DNA of 64,000 nt, taken from positions 42,188,184-42,252,183 of the forward strand of contig OZ035961.1 of the NCBI GenBank assembly GCA_964034945.1, in the 5' to 3' direction. How positions within the stretch are numbered: position 1 is the first letter of the stretch; the number at the start of each line of letters is the position of its first letter. The notes beneath the pieces are model-generated. The model was not told where the DNA came from and searched no databases. It saw only the letters and a program-made list of their open reading frames with translations. Below, in pieces: positions 1-12,138 of this stretch. The stretch comes from Chrysopilus asiliformis (taxonomy: Eukaryota; Arthropoda; Insecta; Diptera; Rhagionidae). A program made the position numbers and the translations under genes.

Positions 1-2660
1 ATAACTAAGACGTTTAGCAGCCACATTTTCGTGGTGGTATGTACTGTCGTAACTGTACAGACAATAACTTTGAAGTCAAAATTTCAAGTTTATTTAAAAA
101 AAGTTTAATATGTACTATTTATCTGCAGGAACATTGTTACTTAACTTTAACTTGAAAGTATATTTTTTTGACATTAAGACTGTTTTATTAAACAAAAATC
201 TCCTACTACACAAAATACTACACTTTTGCAAACACCGATTCTACACTGTATAACGCCGAAAGTGTGTATATGAGAGTGTCAGCGATGCCAGCGAAGTAGT
301 TCGCGTAGTTGAAGTCTGAACTACGCAAGCGCGCTTAGTCCCTGTCGCCCATGACTAGGCGACGTAGTTTCATAGTTTCGCTGAAGTGTGCGGTCAGCAA
401 TGTAAATGCTAAGGATTTTACTTTCAGCGAGAAACTTAGCTCACGTAGTTGAGCTCGCTTAGCTGAAGTGTGCGACGGAAGTTAATGTGATGGAATTAGT
501 ATTCAATATCCACACATTTATAAAAGCAAAGACAGGAGCTGAGACACGCACCTAAGAAAATTTTTTATTTCTCGCTAACTCGGAAGTCAGATCAGATCAT
601 GATCCCGATTAAACTTGTATGAGAATTAATCCGGATATCTGATCAGGTGATTAAAAAAACAGCTGCTATTGAAGTAATTTTTATTATTTGGTTTAATTTT
701 TATTTTGACATTTTCAAAACTTCTAACTTCCGATCCCTTTTGCCATTATTCAGAATTTTCAACTCTATCACTTCCACAATGTACACACATAAAAAATGAT
801 CAAAAAAATATAAGCCCTCTTTTGTAATATACAAAATGTTACCGGCCCAGAAACGCCGTAAGCGAAGGACTATCCTGAGCTGTGCTTCGGCATTAAAAGG
901 TCTTCCCCCAAGCTCTGGCTCGAATTATAAAAAAAATACTACAAAAAACTCTAATTCAAGAAAATCTGTTTTTGTCAGACTGTGTTATTGGCGATACTCC
1001 ATAAAAGATGTAGAATCCCTGGAGGAAACTTATTTTGTGTATGTTTCTTAGGTTAGTTATGTTTAATTAATGGTCATTCGTCAATCTACTGGCTTAATTT
1101 AAATTATTTCTTAAGTTATTTATTAAACATCCTAAACAAGTCGAAATTACAAGCAAATTTTCTTGTTGCAAAATTGAGGTCAGCATTAACAAAAAAAATT
1201 TAAAGTTGATTTTTAGGCCAATATATCTCTGGTAGTAAAAAAATTTAAATAGTTTTTCTAAAACAAAATGAAAGAATTGAGTAATTTATACTGGTACTAA
1301 AAAACTTCATTACCATAAATCTGCAAATTTTGCATGTTTAAATGTAAATTTCAAGTGATTCAAACAGAAAATGTTCAGTCATTATATTGCCGGTAATTTT
1401 TGTTTTGATAGATCAATAAGTACAATATTTTGATAGCTACAGAAAATAAAAGAAACCTTACGATTAAGCAAATAAGAAAACAATCATAAATATGGTCAAC
1501 AATTAAGAAAAAGAAACGTTCAAATATACCCATAAGACATTGAGATTAGCCATGATTTATTGCACCTGGCAATAACATATTGATACTAAAAATATAAAAC
1601 TTTAAATAATGAGTGATAAAAATAAAAGTATTTTTATCAAAACTGAGTGAAAAAAAGCGAGTCAAAGACACGCCTAAACTGAACTTACATAATCGAAAAA
1701 CACGTGTTGTTTTCATTTTCTGGATATTTTGGTGTAAACAACGCTGTCTGTGCGATATTGCATTATAGTTATTGCATAATGTCTCAAATTTTGAGACCGG
1801 TAAGTCAGTTAGCCTTTCATATTGTGGTAAAAGGTTTTCGTAGAAGGATTTCAATTCGGGGCGTTAGACTCTCCTTCTCTCTTCGTAAACGTGTGACGTA
1901 TTTTACTAGCACCTACTAAAAAAAAGCTATTAATTGTCGAACTTCAAGCTAATTAAAAACTTAAGAATGCCTGGGTATCTATTAATTTTAGTACATATAT
2001 CACTATTATTATTATGTCATTAAAAAAATTGTTATTAGGTCTAATTAATCTTATCAATATTTTCATCTCATAGTATTAATTATTTAAACAATTTTCTATT
2101 TTTCTCATCTAATGTTAATCGTTACTAACAATGCTAATCACTGCAATGTGACCAGACCCTAACTATACAATATAACTTTTGAGAAGCGGCGAAAAATGTC
2201 TGCGCAAACAAAAACACAGCAGTAAACAAACAATTATTATTTCTATACAAATTTTTTTATGTAGCATAGATTCATAAACAAAAGCTGCGTCTCCAATATG
2301 AATATGAATCTAATTAAGTTCATTTCTCTAATTTTTTTTGTCTTGACGAAGAAAACAATTTAAGTAGATGTTATCAAACCAAGGCGGGTTTTCGGGTATT
2401 GCGTATTCAAAGAAATCGGATGAAGCCGGTCTTGGAATGTTTATTATTAAAAGCACTTCAAAATCAGCTTGTGGCCAAAGTAGGTGAAGTGACTAATGGG
2501 AAGACAGCACTGGATATCCAAATGGAATCCAACCGACACAATAAGAATACTGTCTAGGGGGAGATTGGGGATTGGAATAGGGGATAAATGAATGGCTAGA
2601 TGTTTGGATAGGGGCTGTTTTGTACACTGTGTAGGCTTCTAATACTGTTGTATATTTTCT
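1..2660. other. Intergenic DNA, no gene recognised
   Basis: AT-rich sequence without a coding signal I can support. Around 240-500 there is a GC-richer patch with two copies of a GCTGAAGTGTGCG word. At 1780-1812 a short ATG-led stretch runs into a good donor (CCG then GTAAGTCAG), but no following exon can be found. Short ORFs in this stretch have no recognisable motif and AT-driven composition. Confidence 0.5.
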
Positions 2661-2673
2661 ATTATAGTATTTG

Positions 2674-3404
2674 AAGCGTTCTATAGTATCTGTGTGTACT
2701 CACCTTGCGGGTCCATTTGACCTTGATCTTGACTCATAATCGTGTACGGCTTCGTGTGCCACCTCAACCTCAACCTCTTGCGTTTAGCCGCTTCTTGTTC
2801 GTCTGGAGTTGGAAGAAGTTAGGCTTGCTGGTTTCGTCGTTGGTGCGGGGATGGGGTGAAATTGCGTCGCAAAAGTGAAATTTACTTGAATAACACCAAA
2901 AATTCAACTAAAAAACAGCCAAATTTTATGAAAATAAAGAAAACACAGGCGATATAATCGACACACACACGCACACACAACAGACACGCTAGAGCCGCTC
3001 AGGCCTCGAGGGGCGGGTTGAGCGGCAACAGCGACGATTGCGATTCTGAGCTGATGAAGGCCAACCGAATTCGCTTCTCCTGGACTGGCTGCACTTTCGC
3101 TGAATTATCACCCACCGGCATCGATTTGAAAATATCAACAACACCACTGATTGCTTTGATGATGGAAGAACTTTCCTCCATTCGCATCGCCATTCGCTAA
3201 CAGACAACGTCACTCTTAACCAGCTAAATTTCGACTACTAAACCTTACAGCATTTTCACAACTGAACACCAGACGAAACAAGTTCTGCTGTGTCCCCTTG
3301 GGTGGCGTGGATTGGAATTGGCCCTGGAATGGGTTGGGTTCCAGTTCTATAGCAATTGTTCTATTCTTGTACATACCAGAGTCAAATCAATCTATAGAAC
3401 GCTT
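2674..3404 (-). other. GC-rich coding-like island, unassigned
   Basis: On the minus strand, codons 3193-2999 form a 64-codon ORF that starts ATGGCGATGCGAATGG, has balanced GC at third positions and ends in PPLEA. Downstream, an ATG at 2737 begins MSQDQGQMDPQ and runs into a consensus donor (CAAG|GTGAGT, exon end 2704). The CpG-rich composition contrasts with the AT-rich surroundings. The island is bracketed by a 13-bp inverted repeat, AAGCGTTCTATAG at 2674-2686 and its complement at 3392-3404. It could be a first exon with promoter and upstream ORF of a minus-strand gene whose later exons are not visible, or a captured gene fragment inside a transposon. I do not recognise the protein. Confidence 0.3.
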
Positions 3405-3413
3405 TAAAACTTC

Positions 3414-5470
3414 GACACAACGTTAAGATGCATTAAAGTTTATTGCTCACAAAAATACAGCACGAAATTGTAGGCTATACCGTTTAAATATCTCTTTAAA
3501 ACTTGAAGACAATCGGGCGAGCAGTTTGAAATATTTTCGTCGCCAGGACGAAAATGTAATTGAACTGGTTTTAAAATTTAGCAACAGTACAGCAGAAACG
3601 GGTTAAAATTATGTACATTGAATCAATCGTACTAATTGCTATAAACGATGTCCATATAAGTTTTTTGTTAACTTAATCAGGTGTTCATGTGTGTAAAAAT
3701 TATGTAAAATTATATCCTAAAGATTTTAAAAAAAAAATTGATTTTTTTGCTATCCACGCACCTGGTGCAGCTTTGTACAGATTTTCTTCTTTGGGCTTAA
3801 TATTTAACTATTTTTCTTTATTCAATATGTCTACTCAATATATTTCAAAACGGTTTCCTTAAATATAGCGGTATTATTGTCAGAATTTTTTAACAGGACG
3901 ATGGGACGATTAATAAGAAAAAATATCTATATCAATTTTAAGTTTTTGTATCCATGGATGGCATGTATAGGTCAGAATTTCTTTCCATCATTCTAAAAAC
4001 ACTAAACTCACAAAATAAAGGTGCATACGAAGATTTCGTTCGTTCAAATAAAAGTCACAAAATAACGGTACACACGAAGATTGATTCCTGATTAGGTTGA
4101 TAAGAACCTGTTACTCGGTTCCGGAACTTCCAGGAACCGATTCCGCGAGAAATTGGTACCCGGCTAATCGATTCTTGGACTTGGAACCAGGTATCCAGTT
4201 CATATCAAGATGGGTACCCGGTTCCAGAAAATCTGATTTGTTGTTTGTAGAAAGACAAATATTGGGAAAAGATGCGCAGGTACTCTAAGTCTCTGATTTT
4301 CCAGAAAAATAAACCGATTCTTCTAAAAGAAGTTTCTTCACATTTTTGTAAATTTTATCCACATTAAAACTACAATTTTAAAGATTCTAAAATATTTATT
4401 ACGCCATACATTGGCAGGCGAAAATGCATTTGATCGTGTGAATAGCCCTTTAGAGAAATGTGCTTTCCAATCGCAGAGAGAAAAACGTTAAAAATACGAA
4501 GCCAAGAATCTTTCGTTTCGTTCAATGAAATCCTTCCAAAAATAAGGGAAACAGATGTGATGCCTCCGTGTTGCTAACCACATACTCACTTGTTTATGGA
4601 ATGGTTTAGCGTGGCTTAACCGACGAAGCAAAAATTTTCCATTTACTTGTACAGAATGGCGTGACGAGTGGGCTAAAGAACGCATGAGCACAAATTCACA
4701 TCAAACTTCAGCAATTACTTTCAGTCTTGGAATCACCACAAAATCCCATCCAGGGTTTCTTAAAGGCTGGACTCTGGCTATGCCGCAACAAAAATGTTTT
4801 ACAATCTGCCGAAAAACTCCCAAATTATTTGAGCTGATAATAAAATATATGTCTACGTTATAATTTAAAAATTTACAGGAGGATTTATAATTTAAAAATT
4901 TACAGGAATTTCTGTTATCATCGTAGAAAGGTAATGAGCTCTACTATCATTAAAAAATATCATAAATATTTCCCCCCAAAACGACTAAATGGATAATGTA
5001 AATATCCTTTTTTCGACTTAATTGCCTAATAACTCCCAAATATCTCGACTTACGCATAAATATTCTAATTTACTATAAATTATGTTTTTACATTTTTTCT
5101 CGTAACGTTAACTAAATAGCAGATATTTGTATAAAAATTTCTTAAATGTGAACACATTCAAAAATCATTATACGTTTAAGCCTCAATCACATTTAACATT
5201 TAAAATCGGAACACCCGATACATCGAATGAAATCCTCTATCTCATTCCTAGCCTGAGTTATAGTGATTTGCTAAGGATTTCAAAGTGCTGTAACTCTGAA
5301 ACTACTGCAAATAAAAATCTGAAATTTGGCATTTTTCAAAAGCTCTGAGGGTACAATGTGTGAGCCAAATTTCAAAGAACTCATTGTCCTGACGTGGATT
5401 CACATTTTAGAGCATACACAAATTAACTTTTCGCAAATATCTTGTTTTTAATAAATGTTACCAGAACAAA
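3414..5470. other. Intergenic DNA with minor repeats
   Basis: No gene recognised. Near 4013-4090 a block of about 30 bp is repeated directly with changes (ACAAAATAA, then CGAAGATT). 4110-4230 is dense in GGTTCC, GGAACC and GGTACC words. At 4860-4910 a block of about 20 bp (ATAATTTAAAAATTTACAGG) occurs twice in tandem. The minus-strand ORF at 4488-4691 has no recognisable domain. Confidence 0.4.
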
Positions 5471-5479
5471 TGTGAGGAC

Positions 5480-6051
5480 TAGACATGGGTAACGCAGCGC
5501 TGCGTTGCGCCATTGCGTTGATTCAGTATACTGCGCTATGTGCGCTGATACGCGAATAAAAATTTTAGTAGCGCAATAGCGCACATAACGCAAACGAGTC
5601 AAACGAAACAACTTGGTTATTGAGCCAACTGTTGGGGAAATTTTTACATATGTTTTCAATAAGATAGAGGGAAAATATCGCCTTGTCTTGCTTTCTCGCA
5701 CATTGACTCATAGACTAGCCCGAAAATACAATTTCTTGTTATGTACATATTCTCTTTTCATGGGTCTTGTTAGCGCAGTAACTCAACTCAGCACTGTATC
5801 TCATGTCTATTGTAAATACATATGATACACAGCGCAGTATTGAGTTATTTTGTTTGTTCCTCCTCTTGATCGAAAAATTGACTGTTTCACACAACGAATT
5901 GACAGCGCGGCAAAAAAGCGCAGCCATAATGACGATGGTTCCAACCGGTGCGCCATATGGCGCAATTGCGTTAACCCACTGCGCTGATACAGTGTACTGC
6001 GCTTGCGCTACTGTATCAGCGCACGAAATTTTACTGCGTTACCCATGTCTA
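5480..6051 (+). mobile_element. hAT-type MITE, 572 bp, copy 1
   Basis: The element has terminal inverted repeats starting TAGACATGGGTAACGCAG and ending in the complement. It is flanked by an exact 8-bp target duplication, GTGAGGAC (5472-5479 and 6052-6059). Subterminal regions are rich in GCGCTGATAC/GTATCAGCGC words in both orientations, as expected for transposase-binding repeats. No transposase is encoded. The 8-bp duplication is the hAT signature. A second copy of exactly the same length lies in opposite orientation at 60054-60625. Confidence 0.85.
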
Positions 6052-8017
6052 GTGAGGACATGTTTTATAGTAGTATCAATAACAAAAACACAGAATATCA
6101 ATATCAAAAACATACTGTTCTACCAATATAGAACAGTATGTCAGTGTGTTAGTCTGCCAGCATGTGTACACGATTTATCAAAAACTATGAAATTTTACAG
6201 AAATCCGTTAATCCGTTAATCGAAGTAGCGGTTTATTAAAAAACGTGATTTTGTTTTTTTGTGATTTACTCCGATACTACGCATTTTGCAGTAGTCTTAT
6301 GTACAAGAAAAAAGGGAAACAATAAAATTTCCTACATTTTTGTTTTTCATTAGGACTAGGTATCTTAAGCCGTTATCGAGACATGTCGTTATTTCGCAAA
6401 ATTCAGTTTTTTGCAATTATCTCAAGAACTATCAGGTTTTCGGGTTATGAATTGAATAAAAGGGGATAGTTACAGTTTTGTCTTTTACCGTTATACGATA
6501 TCTTTTACAGTTGTCAAGGTATTTAAAATGTTATAAAAAAAATTGATGTTTTTACTTAATCTAATATTTTATTTATCGAGTTTGTATAAGAAAGTCATAT
6601 GTTGTTCACATCAGATATTTCAAACGGAGGGCAGTTTTGCCCTGAAGCACATGATAGATTTAACAAAATCTTACTATGGCAAGCTTGATTTTTGAAAAGG
6701 AAGGTCTGAGTTGAGAGATACATAACTAGTCGCTAGTCTATTAGTAGCGCACGATCTTTGTTGGTCATTAATTTTTCAACTGGGATGTCCCTTTTAAAAA
6801 ATGAGGCTTGTTTTAGTTTTATGATAATTTTATGATAAGCTATTAATTTTAGAAATAGCAGGGCTTCTTTTTTTTCTTCAAAACCTACTGTTTTTCATTG
6901 ACCTGCAAGCACCATGGCAAAACTTGCCCTGCGTATGCAATAGACGCGCTGGTATAAGTGGATAATATCTTAATGGAAACTATTTTGAAAGGGATAATAT
7001 TGATGTGTAGACGAATAAATAAAATTATTTTCAAAAACCGAAAATTCCCGTTATTTTTTGAACAAACCTCGTATTTATAAAATCAATTGAATTTTTGTTA
7101 GTTTAATTTTATGTGATTACTATATATGATATCTGAATTACATTTCCTTTTTTTTATTTGTAAATTTTTGGGTTCAAATGTTCATAGGATTATTAAACTT
7201 CAGATGAAAACCTTTCATCATTTAACCGTGTTCTACTGTACCTAAACTTTTAAATTACAGAAAAATGAACATAAACATTCTAAAAACACCTGTTTTACTT
7301 CAGATATTTGCAACGTCATAAACATTTTAAAATATGATAATGTATAAATCGTAACGTATTTTAAAGAATAGAATATAAATTAGAACATTTAAAGTTTATG
7401 ATAAAAATTCCTAATGAATATCATAACGGACAGTCGTTTATTTTACGCATCAGTGATTGGCCCCTGTAGATGAACGACGGACTGCGAAAAAACACAGGTG
7501 ATAATTGGAAAAAGCGAGAAGGGAAACTACACAAAAATGAAAACAACAACACCTCAAAAACGAGTTTTCTCATACGATAGCGATCATTGAAATGGCCGAG
7601 GGGAAGGTGATTTGCTTTATTTTCACGTGTTTCGCTACTTCCCTTCATTTCAATGGAAGTGAATTCGGTTCAGATTAAATTTTTCTGACTGACCGTTGCC
7701 GGTCTCTCGCTGTTGACTAATTTCTGCCCTTAATTAATTCATTTTACGATTTAATGACCGAAAGGGGTCTCACCTAATTAAGTTTTTTTTTTTTTTCAGT
7801 TGAATGTTGTTTTCATTCTCTTCGAGGTCAAAAATATTGTTTGTTTACGTTGAAAACAAATTATTCTGCGGTAGATTTCGTAATGACACATCAGCTATTG
7901 AGAAAAATAACAGAGCAGACTTGTTTCAAAATTACGTGCTATTCATAGATAGAGGAAGTCAAAAATTCATAGATTGTGTTAAAAAAAATTCTGAGTAGTA
8001 AACATACTCTGGATGGT
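6052..8017. other. Intergenic DNA with one dispersed repeat
   Basis: No gene recognised. About 6500-6640 (minus) is a member of a dispersed repeat that also occurs near 12165, 33565 and 58680; shared words are AAATATCTGATGTGAA and CATGACTTTCTTATACAAA. The 7420-7680 stretch is moderately GC-rich but has no clear coding structure. Confidence 0.4.
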
Positions 8018-8041
8018 TATACCCGTATGGTGAAACCAAAG

Positions 8042-8149
8042 AGGCTGTTTAGATTAGCCGATCCAGGCGCCAGGCCATGAACGAAACTGTCAAAATTACA
8101 GGCAAGACGAGGAGGTGGGGGCGCCTGGATCGGCTAATCTAAACAGCCT
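8042..8149. mobile_element. 108-bp MITE nested in copy A
   Basis: Perfect 30-bp terminal inverted repeats (8042-8071 and 8120-8149, starting AGGCTGTTTAGATTAGCCGA) enclose only 48 bp. A 5-bp direct repeat CAAAG flanks it (8037-8041 and 8150-8154). Removing the element and one CAAAG restores the AAACCAAAGGGTATA of the other DINE-like copies, so the insertion is exact. Superfamily unknown. Confidence 0.8.
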
Positions 8150-8453
8150 CAAAGGGTATATTAAATTTGCCTTACCGTTTGTAACGCCAAGATCCCGTCA
8201 TCACACACAAAAATGAATTATACCAGTGTGTTTAGAATGACAAAAAAAATTGAATTTTGCATTTCCGTCCATCCGTCCGTCCGTCTTTGGCACGGATTGA
8301 GCTAGAGACTTGAAATTTTACGCAGATTCGTTTTTCGGAAAATGCGAGGCTAAGTTCGTTCATGGGCAAAAATGAACCATTAGGGGGGTACCCCGCATAC
8401 GAACGAAAACGTTTTTTGCGAATATCTAAACACGGTGCATCTTATCTAAAACG

Positions 8454-8523
8454 TGCAAGAAAAGTTATTGCAAGAAAAGTTATTGCAAGAAAAGTTATTG
8501 CAAGAAAAGTTATTGCAAGAAAA
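8454..8523 (+). repeat. Tandem repeat, 15-bp unit, more than four copies
   Basis: The unit GCAAGAAAAGTTATT is repeated head to tail more than four times. Other DINE-like copies have this motif only once (AATAACTTTTGTTCTTG in reverse), so this is a local expansion inside copy A. Confidence 0.9.
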
Positions 8524-8707
8524 CAAAAGTTATTTAGGATATAAAACTCCCATACATCAAAATCCGATTGGAATAAATTTCAAAAAAATCTTGTTGAAAA
8601 GTTTGACTTCAAAGTGGAATTTTGATACAACTGTTCGCCGTTCAATTAAATCACCATATGGGTTTTCAATAATTGCCAGATTGGCAATTATAGCTTTTGT
8701 TATGTTT

Positions 8708-10053
8708 TTTTATTAGTTTTAATCGTTTGATAAGCAAACCAATTTCAGGTATAGTCACAAACACACGCTGTGAGTTATATTACAATAGGATTATATTAAA
8801 ATAAAAACTCAATTTCCATATCTGTATCTACCTGGATGACAAGGTGAAACCCATCTTTGAACCTACATTTGGCTTGAGTGTTCGTGATTTTCGGCTCGTC
8901 TGATTTTCATTTACAGAAAGAAAGAAATGTGCACCATTCAAAGAAGCCAAATTGTCACGTAACTCAAAATATAACCGTTAAAAGCTATTTATCTAAGACT
9001 CAAATACCGCGAAGGCTTTTTAGCGCAGACCACAATCGAATTTACGTTACTTGCAGTTGTAAGGTTTTCACAGTGTGTTTTTTATATAATTTCAAGCTTT
9101 TTCTTCATAAAACTGATTTACACTTTTTAGAAATTTTAATACAATAGCGCGTTTACATAGTCGTTTTTAAACACAGGTTTTGTTAAACGTGAATTTCAAC
9201 CAGGGTGGGAAACATTATCGTTACCTAACGAAACAACGAAATGATTTTCCGGGTTTTTTCTTCCGCATTACGTACATATACTTAGGATGACTATACGTCC
9301 AGGAATGGCCGGGAAAGTCCCGGATTTGGGCATGTTGTCCTGGCGTCCCGAAAACTAAGCTTTTGTCCCGGATTACTCAATTTTTTGTTATAATTTATAA
9401 AACGTTAATAAACGATAACTAAATATGTAAAACATACTCTGACTTTTAAACTAATGTACATATACTACTTCAAAAAAAAGTGTTTGCCGGAGTTGGAACG
9501 CATCGCAGGTAACTTTAAACTTTTTCAATTAAATAACGAATAAAAGTGTATTAGGATTTTTTAATTTTCGTATGTAAAAGTTTTGCTCCACATGCTAATT
9601 GTAGTACATTTTTATACTAGATTGGAAATTTTCCTATAAAAACTATAAAAAATGGAAATTTTCCTATAAAAACTGGAATTAAATCTGGGATTAGAACACC
9701 CTTAGACTCGCACACATACGTGAAAAATTTCACATGTAGCTCATTCTCAAAAAAAATTGTGTCCAGAGTATATTTTTAAAAAAATTACTTTCTTTTGTGT
9801 TTTTATAGTATATAAATTTTTAAGTTAAATTTCAGTGCCAATAATTTTTTTAATGCGGCCCGCGGTGTGATGTAGAAAACTCAATATTGCCCTTGGCCAT
9901 TGAGTTTGAGAGCTCTGTTCTACACTAAGCAAATTTAGCTCTTATTCAAAAATCCTACTAAACCTATAGCTACGTCCCTGGGTATATGTACCCAATATGT
10001 ACAAAATGGCGGCAACCAAATTTTGAAAAAATTGCAAGGTGTTATAAATCTTG
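8708..10053. other. Intergenic DNA
   Basis: No gene recognised. At 9290-9380 a stretch rich in CCCGG (GTCCCGGATT repeated) looks like the decayed end of an inverted-repeat DNA transposon. At 9612-9680 a block of about 20 bp (GGAAATTTTCCTATAAAAAC) occurs twice. Confidence 0.4.
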
Positions 10054-10063
10054 AATTTCTTTC

Positions 10064-10065
<2 letters not shown>

Positions 10066-10099
<34 letters not shown>

Positions 10100-12138
10100 G
10101 TTTTATTCAAAAGAAAATATAATTTGATTTACAATCTTTAGAATCTTAAAACCGTATTGACATAACTTGCGTTGTCTGTCAGGTTGGCAAAAAACAATTT
10201 TTTTTTTTTTTATTATAATATTAATTTGAATAATTATGCGGAAACTATATGCAAATCTTTTTAATTAATTAAATTCATTTATGAGCAATCTTCTATATCT
10301 TAAAGCTATGTCTAGATAGCGGAACAAAGAGTCATAGTCCGAGCCGTTTAAATATTCATACATTTCATCTTTCGTTAGCTCATATTTTCCCAAATAGCGT
10401 TTACGGTAAGCTTTGAAAATAGGACATATTGCAAGAAAATGAAAAGTGTTTTCAATCGCGTTCATGTTACAACAACTACAAGATGCATCGTTATTATTTT
10501 TGAATGACCTAGCATTTACATCAAGTAAGCCTCCTCTTACTTTAAATATCAGGCTAACCATATCAACAATATGCGTATCAGAGAAGTAATTTGGTATTTC
10601 CACATATTTCAAGTTACAATACTCGTCATGGTGTTGAGATGTAATAGCTTTTTCAACGCATTCTTCCCAATGCCTAACTTTAACTGCTTTTAGTGCCTCA
10701 GACTGTTGAGTTTTCCAGTTAGTTCGGTATTCGAAATCAAAGTTTACACCAGCTCTACGAAATATTTGTTTCCATTCGGCTGCCCAAAACACATTCTCAG
10801 TTATCGCCGTTTCTGCTAGAACTTTAGGTAACCTATCTTCTGTGTAGCTCAAAATTTTTGTTATATAATTAAAGTGCGTTTTTAGGGTGCCACAGAAGAG
10901 CCTGGGTAGTCCAGTTTCCAGCGAAATCATGTAATTGGGTGTGTTTTTAGGAAGATGAAACATAGATTTGATGAAGTATCTTTGTAATTTCTCAACCTGT
11001 TCGTATTCTTTGAAGCCCCACACTTGTGCACTGTAGCTCATAATTGACCTCACTGATGCATTGAAGATTTTGTATTTCCCTGAATGGGAGATTCTCTTAT
11101 TTTTTAGGAAGGAGGACCAGACGCCGTTGATCGCATTTTTTGATGCAGTAAGTTTTTCATCCAGGTGTTTGTTGAACGACATATAAAATTGACCCCAAGT
11201 AAAATTGACCCCAAGATACTTATAGTTGTTGACTACATCGATTGGAGTACTACTGTAAGTCCAGTTTTCGTTTTCTGCTCTTTTTCCACCATTGCGAAAA
11301 ATTACAATTTTAGATTTTTCAAGATTTACTTGCAGGTTCCACATTTTGCAGTACATTTCAAATTGGTTTATCATCTTTTGGAGCGTTTCTGGATCCTCTG
11401 CCAATAGAACTAAATCATCTGCGTATAGTAGAATTTTAATATTTAAAGCCCCAAACATAACTCCACCTGTAAGCTCGTCATGAAGATCGTTTAGAAAAAG
11501 CGAAAATAAAATTGGACTCAGTAAACATCCTTGTTTAACTCCTTGATGCACTTCAAAAAAGTCAGACAACAGTACACCATCCCAGACAGCACATTTGATG
11601 TCAGAGTAGATTGCTCTCAGAGATGCAATTATTTTAGACGACATTCCCAACTTTGATAACTTGTAGAAAAGAGCGTTTCTATTTATTGTGTCGAACGCCG
11701 CCTTTAAGTCTACAAAGAATACATAAAGTTTTTTCTTTTTATTAAGCTTCAAATGTATGAGGCTCGCCAAGTTAAAGATGTTGTCCACCGTCGAATAATT
11801 TTTTCTAAAACCAGCTTGGAATTCGTTCAGTACCTTTTCTTGTTCAATCCACGAAGATATTCTATTTAGTATGACCCCAGTAAAGAGTTTATATAAAGTA
11901 TCCAAGAAAGATAAACCGCGGTAATTCTCTACTCCATTAGGATCGCCTTTCTTGAATAGGGGAAAAATAACGGCTTTCTTGAAAGCATCGGGACAGTATG
12001 CTTTTTGAAACATATCCTCGAAAATATGCCTTATTTCGTTCAACAAACCATCATTGGCATTCTTATAAAATTCATACGGAATTCTATCCATGCCCGGAGC
12101 TTTTTTATCTTTTACACTGCTTAAAACTGCCTTAATTT
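10066..12138 (-). mobile_element. 5'-truncated non-LTR retrotransposon with target duplication
   Basis: The insertion is flanked by an exact 12-bp duplication AATTTCTTTCTA (10054-10065 and 12139-12150). On the minus strand the element ends in a (TTA)n tail (plus-strand TAA tract about 10064-10099) preceded by a 3' UTR of about 170 bp. The 5' end is cut inside the reverse transcriptase domain: the reading frame is open upstream of the ATG for about 15 codons (through KAPGMDRIP) and then meets a stop just past the duplication. Target duplication, simple-repeat tail and 5' truncation are the marks of target-primed reverse transcription. The long open frame suggests a young copy. It lies about 530 bp beyond the Dmrt stop codon. 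Confidence 0.9.
10265..12091 (-). CDS. Reverse transcriptase (non-LTR retrotransposon ORF2, C-terminal part)
   Basis: A 608-codon open frame from ATG 12091; homologous sequence continues about 15 codons upstream of this ATG, so the true start was lost by truncation. Reverse transcriptase motifs are in order: KKGDP..NYRGLSFLDTLYK (about residues 47-68), FVDLKAAFD (126-134) with a catalytic Asp, GVKQGCLLSP (184-193) and the YADD catalytic box (223-226). A C-terminal Cys-Cys-His-Cys cluster (SCSCC..H..C, about 530-550) is typical of many non-LTR ORF2 proteins. No RNase H domain and no stops or frameshifts are seen. The N-terminal endonuclease is missing. Clade not assigned. The protein copies its own RNA at a nicked target, but this copy cannot be autonomous. 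Confidence 0.9.
   Translation of the reverse strand: MDRIPYEFYKNANDGLLNEIRHIFEDMFQKAYCPDAFKKAVIFPLFKKGDPNGVENYRGLSFLDTLYKLFTGVILNRISSWIEQEKVLNEFQAGFRKNYSTVDNIFNLASLIHLKLNKKKKLYVFFVDLKAAFDTINRNALFYKLSKLGMSSKIIASLRAIYSDIKCAVWDGVLLSDFFEVHQGVKQGCLLSPILFSLFLNDLHDELTGGVMFGALNIKILLYADDLVLLAEDPETLQKMINQFEMYCKMWNLQVNLEKSKIVIFRNGGKRAENENWTYSSTPIDVVNNYKYLGVNFTWGQFYMSFNKHLDEKLTASKNAINGVWSSFLKNKRISHSGKYKIFNASVRSIMSYSAQVWGFKEYEQVEKLQRYFIKSMFHLPKNTPNYMISLETGLPRLFCGTLKTHFNYITKILSYTEDRLPKVLAETAITENVFWAAEWKQIFRRAGVNFDFEYRTNWKTQQSEALKAVKVRHWEECVEKAITSQHHDEYCNLKYVEIPNYFSDTHIVDMVSLIFKVRGGLLDVNARSFKNNNDASCSCCNMNAIENTFHFLAICPIFKAYRKRYLGKYELTKDEMYEYLNGSDYDSLFRYLDIALRYRRLLINEFN

Larger units (their letters stand above)
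8018..8707 (+). mobile_element. DINE-1/mini-me-like non-autonomous element, copy A
   Basis: It starts TATACCCGTATGGTGA, where TATACCC pairs with GGGTATA about 16 bases on in other copies. It has a short GTCC repeat tract (CCGTCCGTCCGTC near 8272-8285) and, near its 3' end, the inverted copy of the start (ATCACCATATGGG) followed by a TTGCCA-GAT-TGGCAA hairpin and a GTTATGTTT end. Terminal hairpin, internal (GTCY)n microsatellite, internal inverted copy of the 5' start and 3' stem-loop together match Helentron-associated DINE-1/mini-me elements. That assignment is inference. This copy is interrupted by a 108-bp MITE at 8042-8149 and carries an expanded 15-bp tandem repeat. Confidence 0.7.

Noticed and set aside
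1780..1812. Possible first exon (ATG..CCG before GTAAGTCAG) on the plus strand
   Set aside because: Only seven codons and no downstream exon in frame could be found; a donor-like match of this size is expected by chance.
5803..6219. 138-codon frame in the hAT MITE and its mirror at 59973-60302
   Set aside because: It lies wholly in a non-autonomous element, crosses its end, and differs in other copies; no domain is visible.
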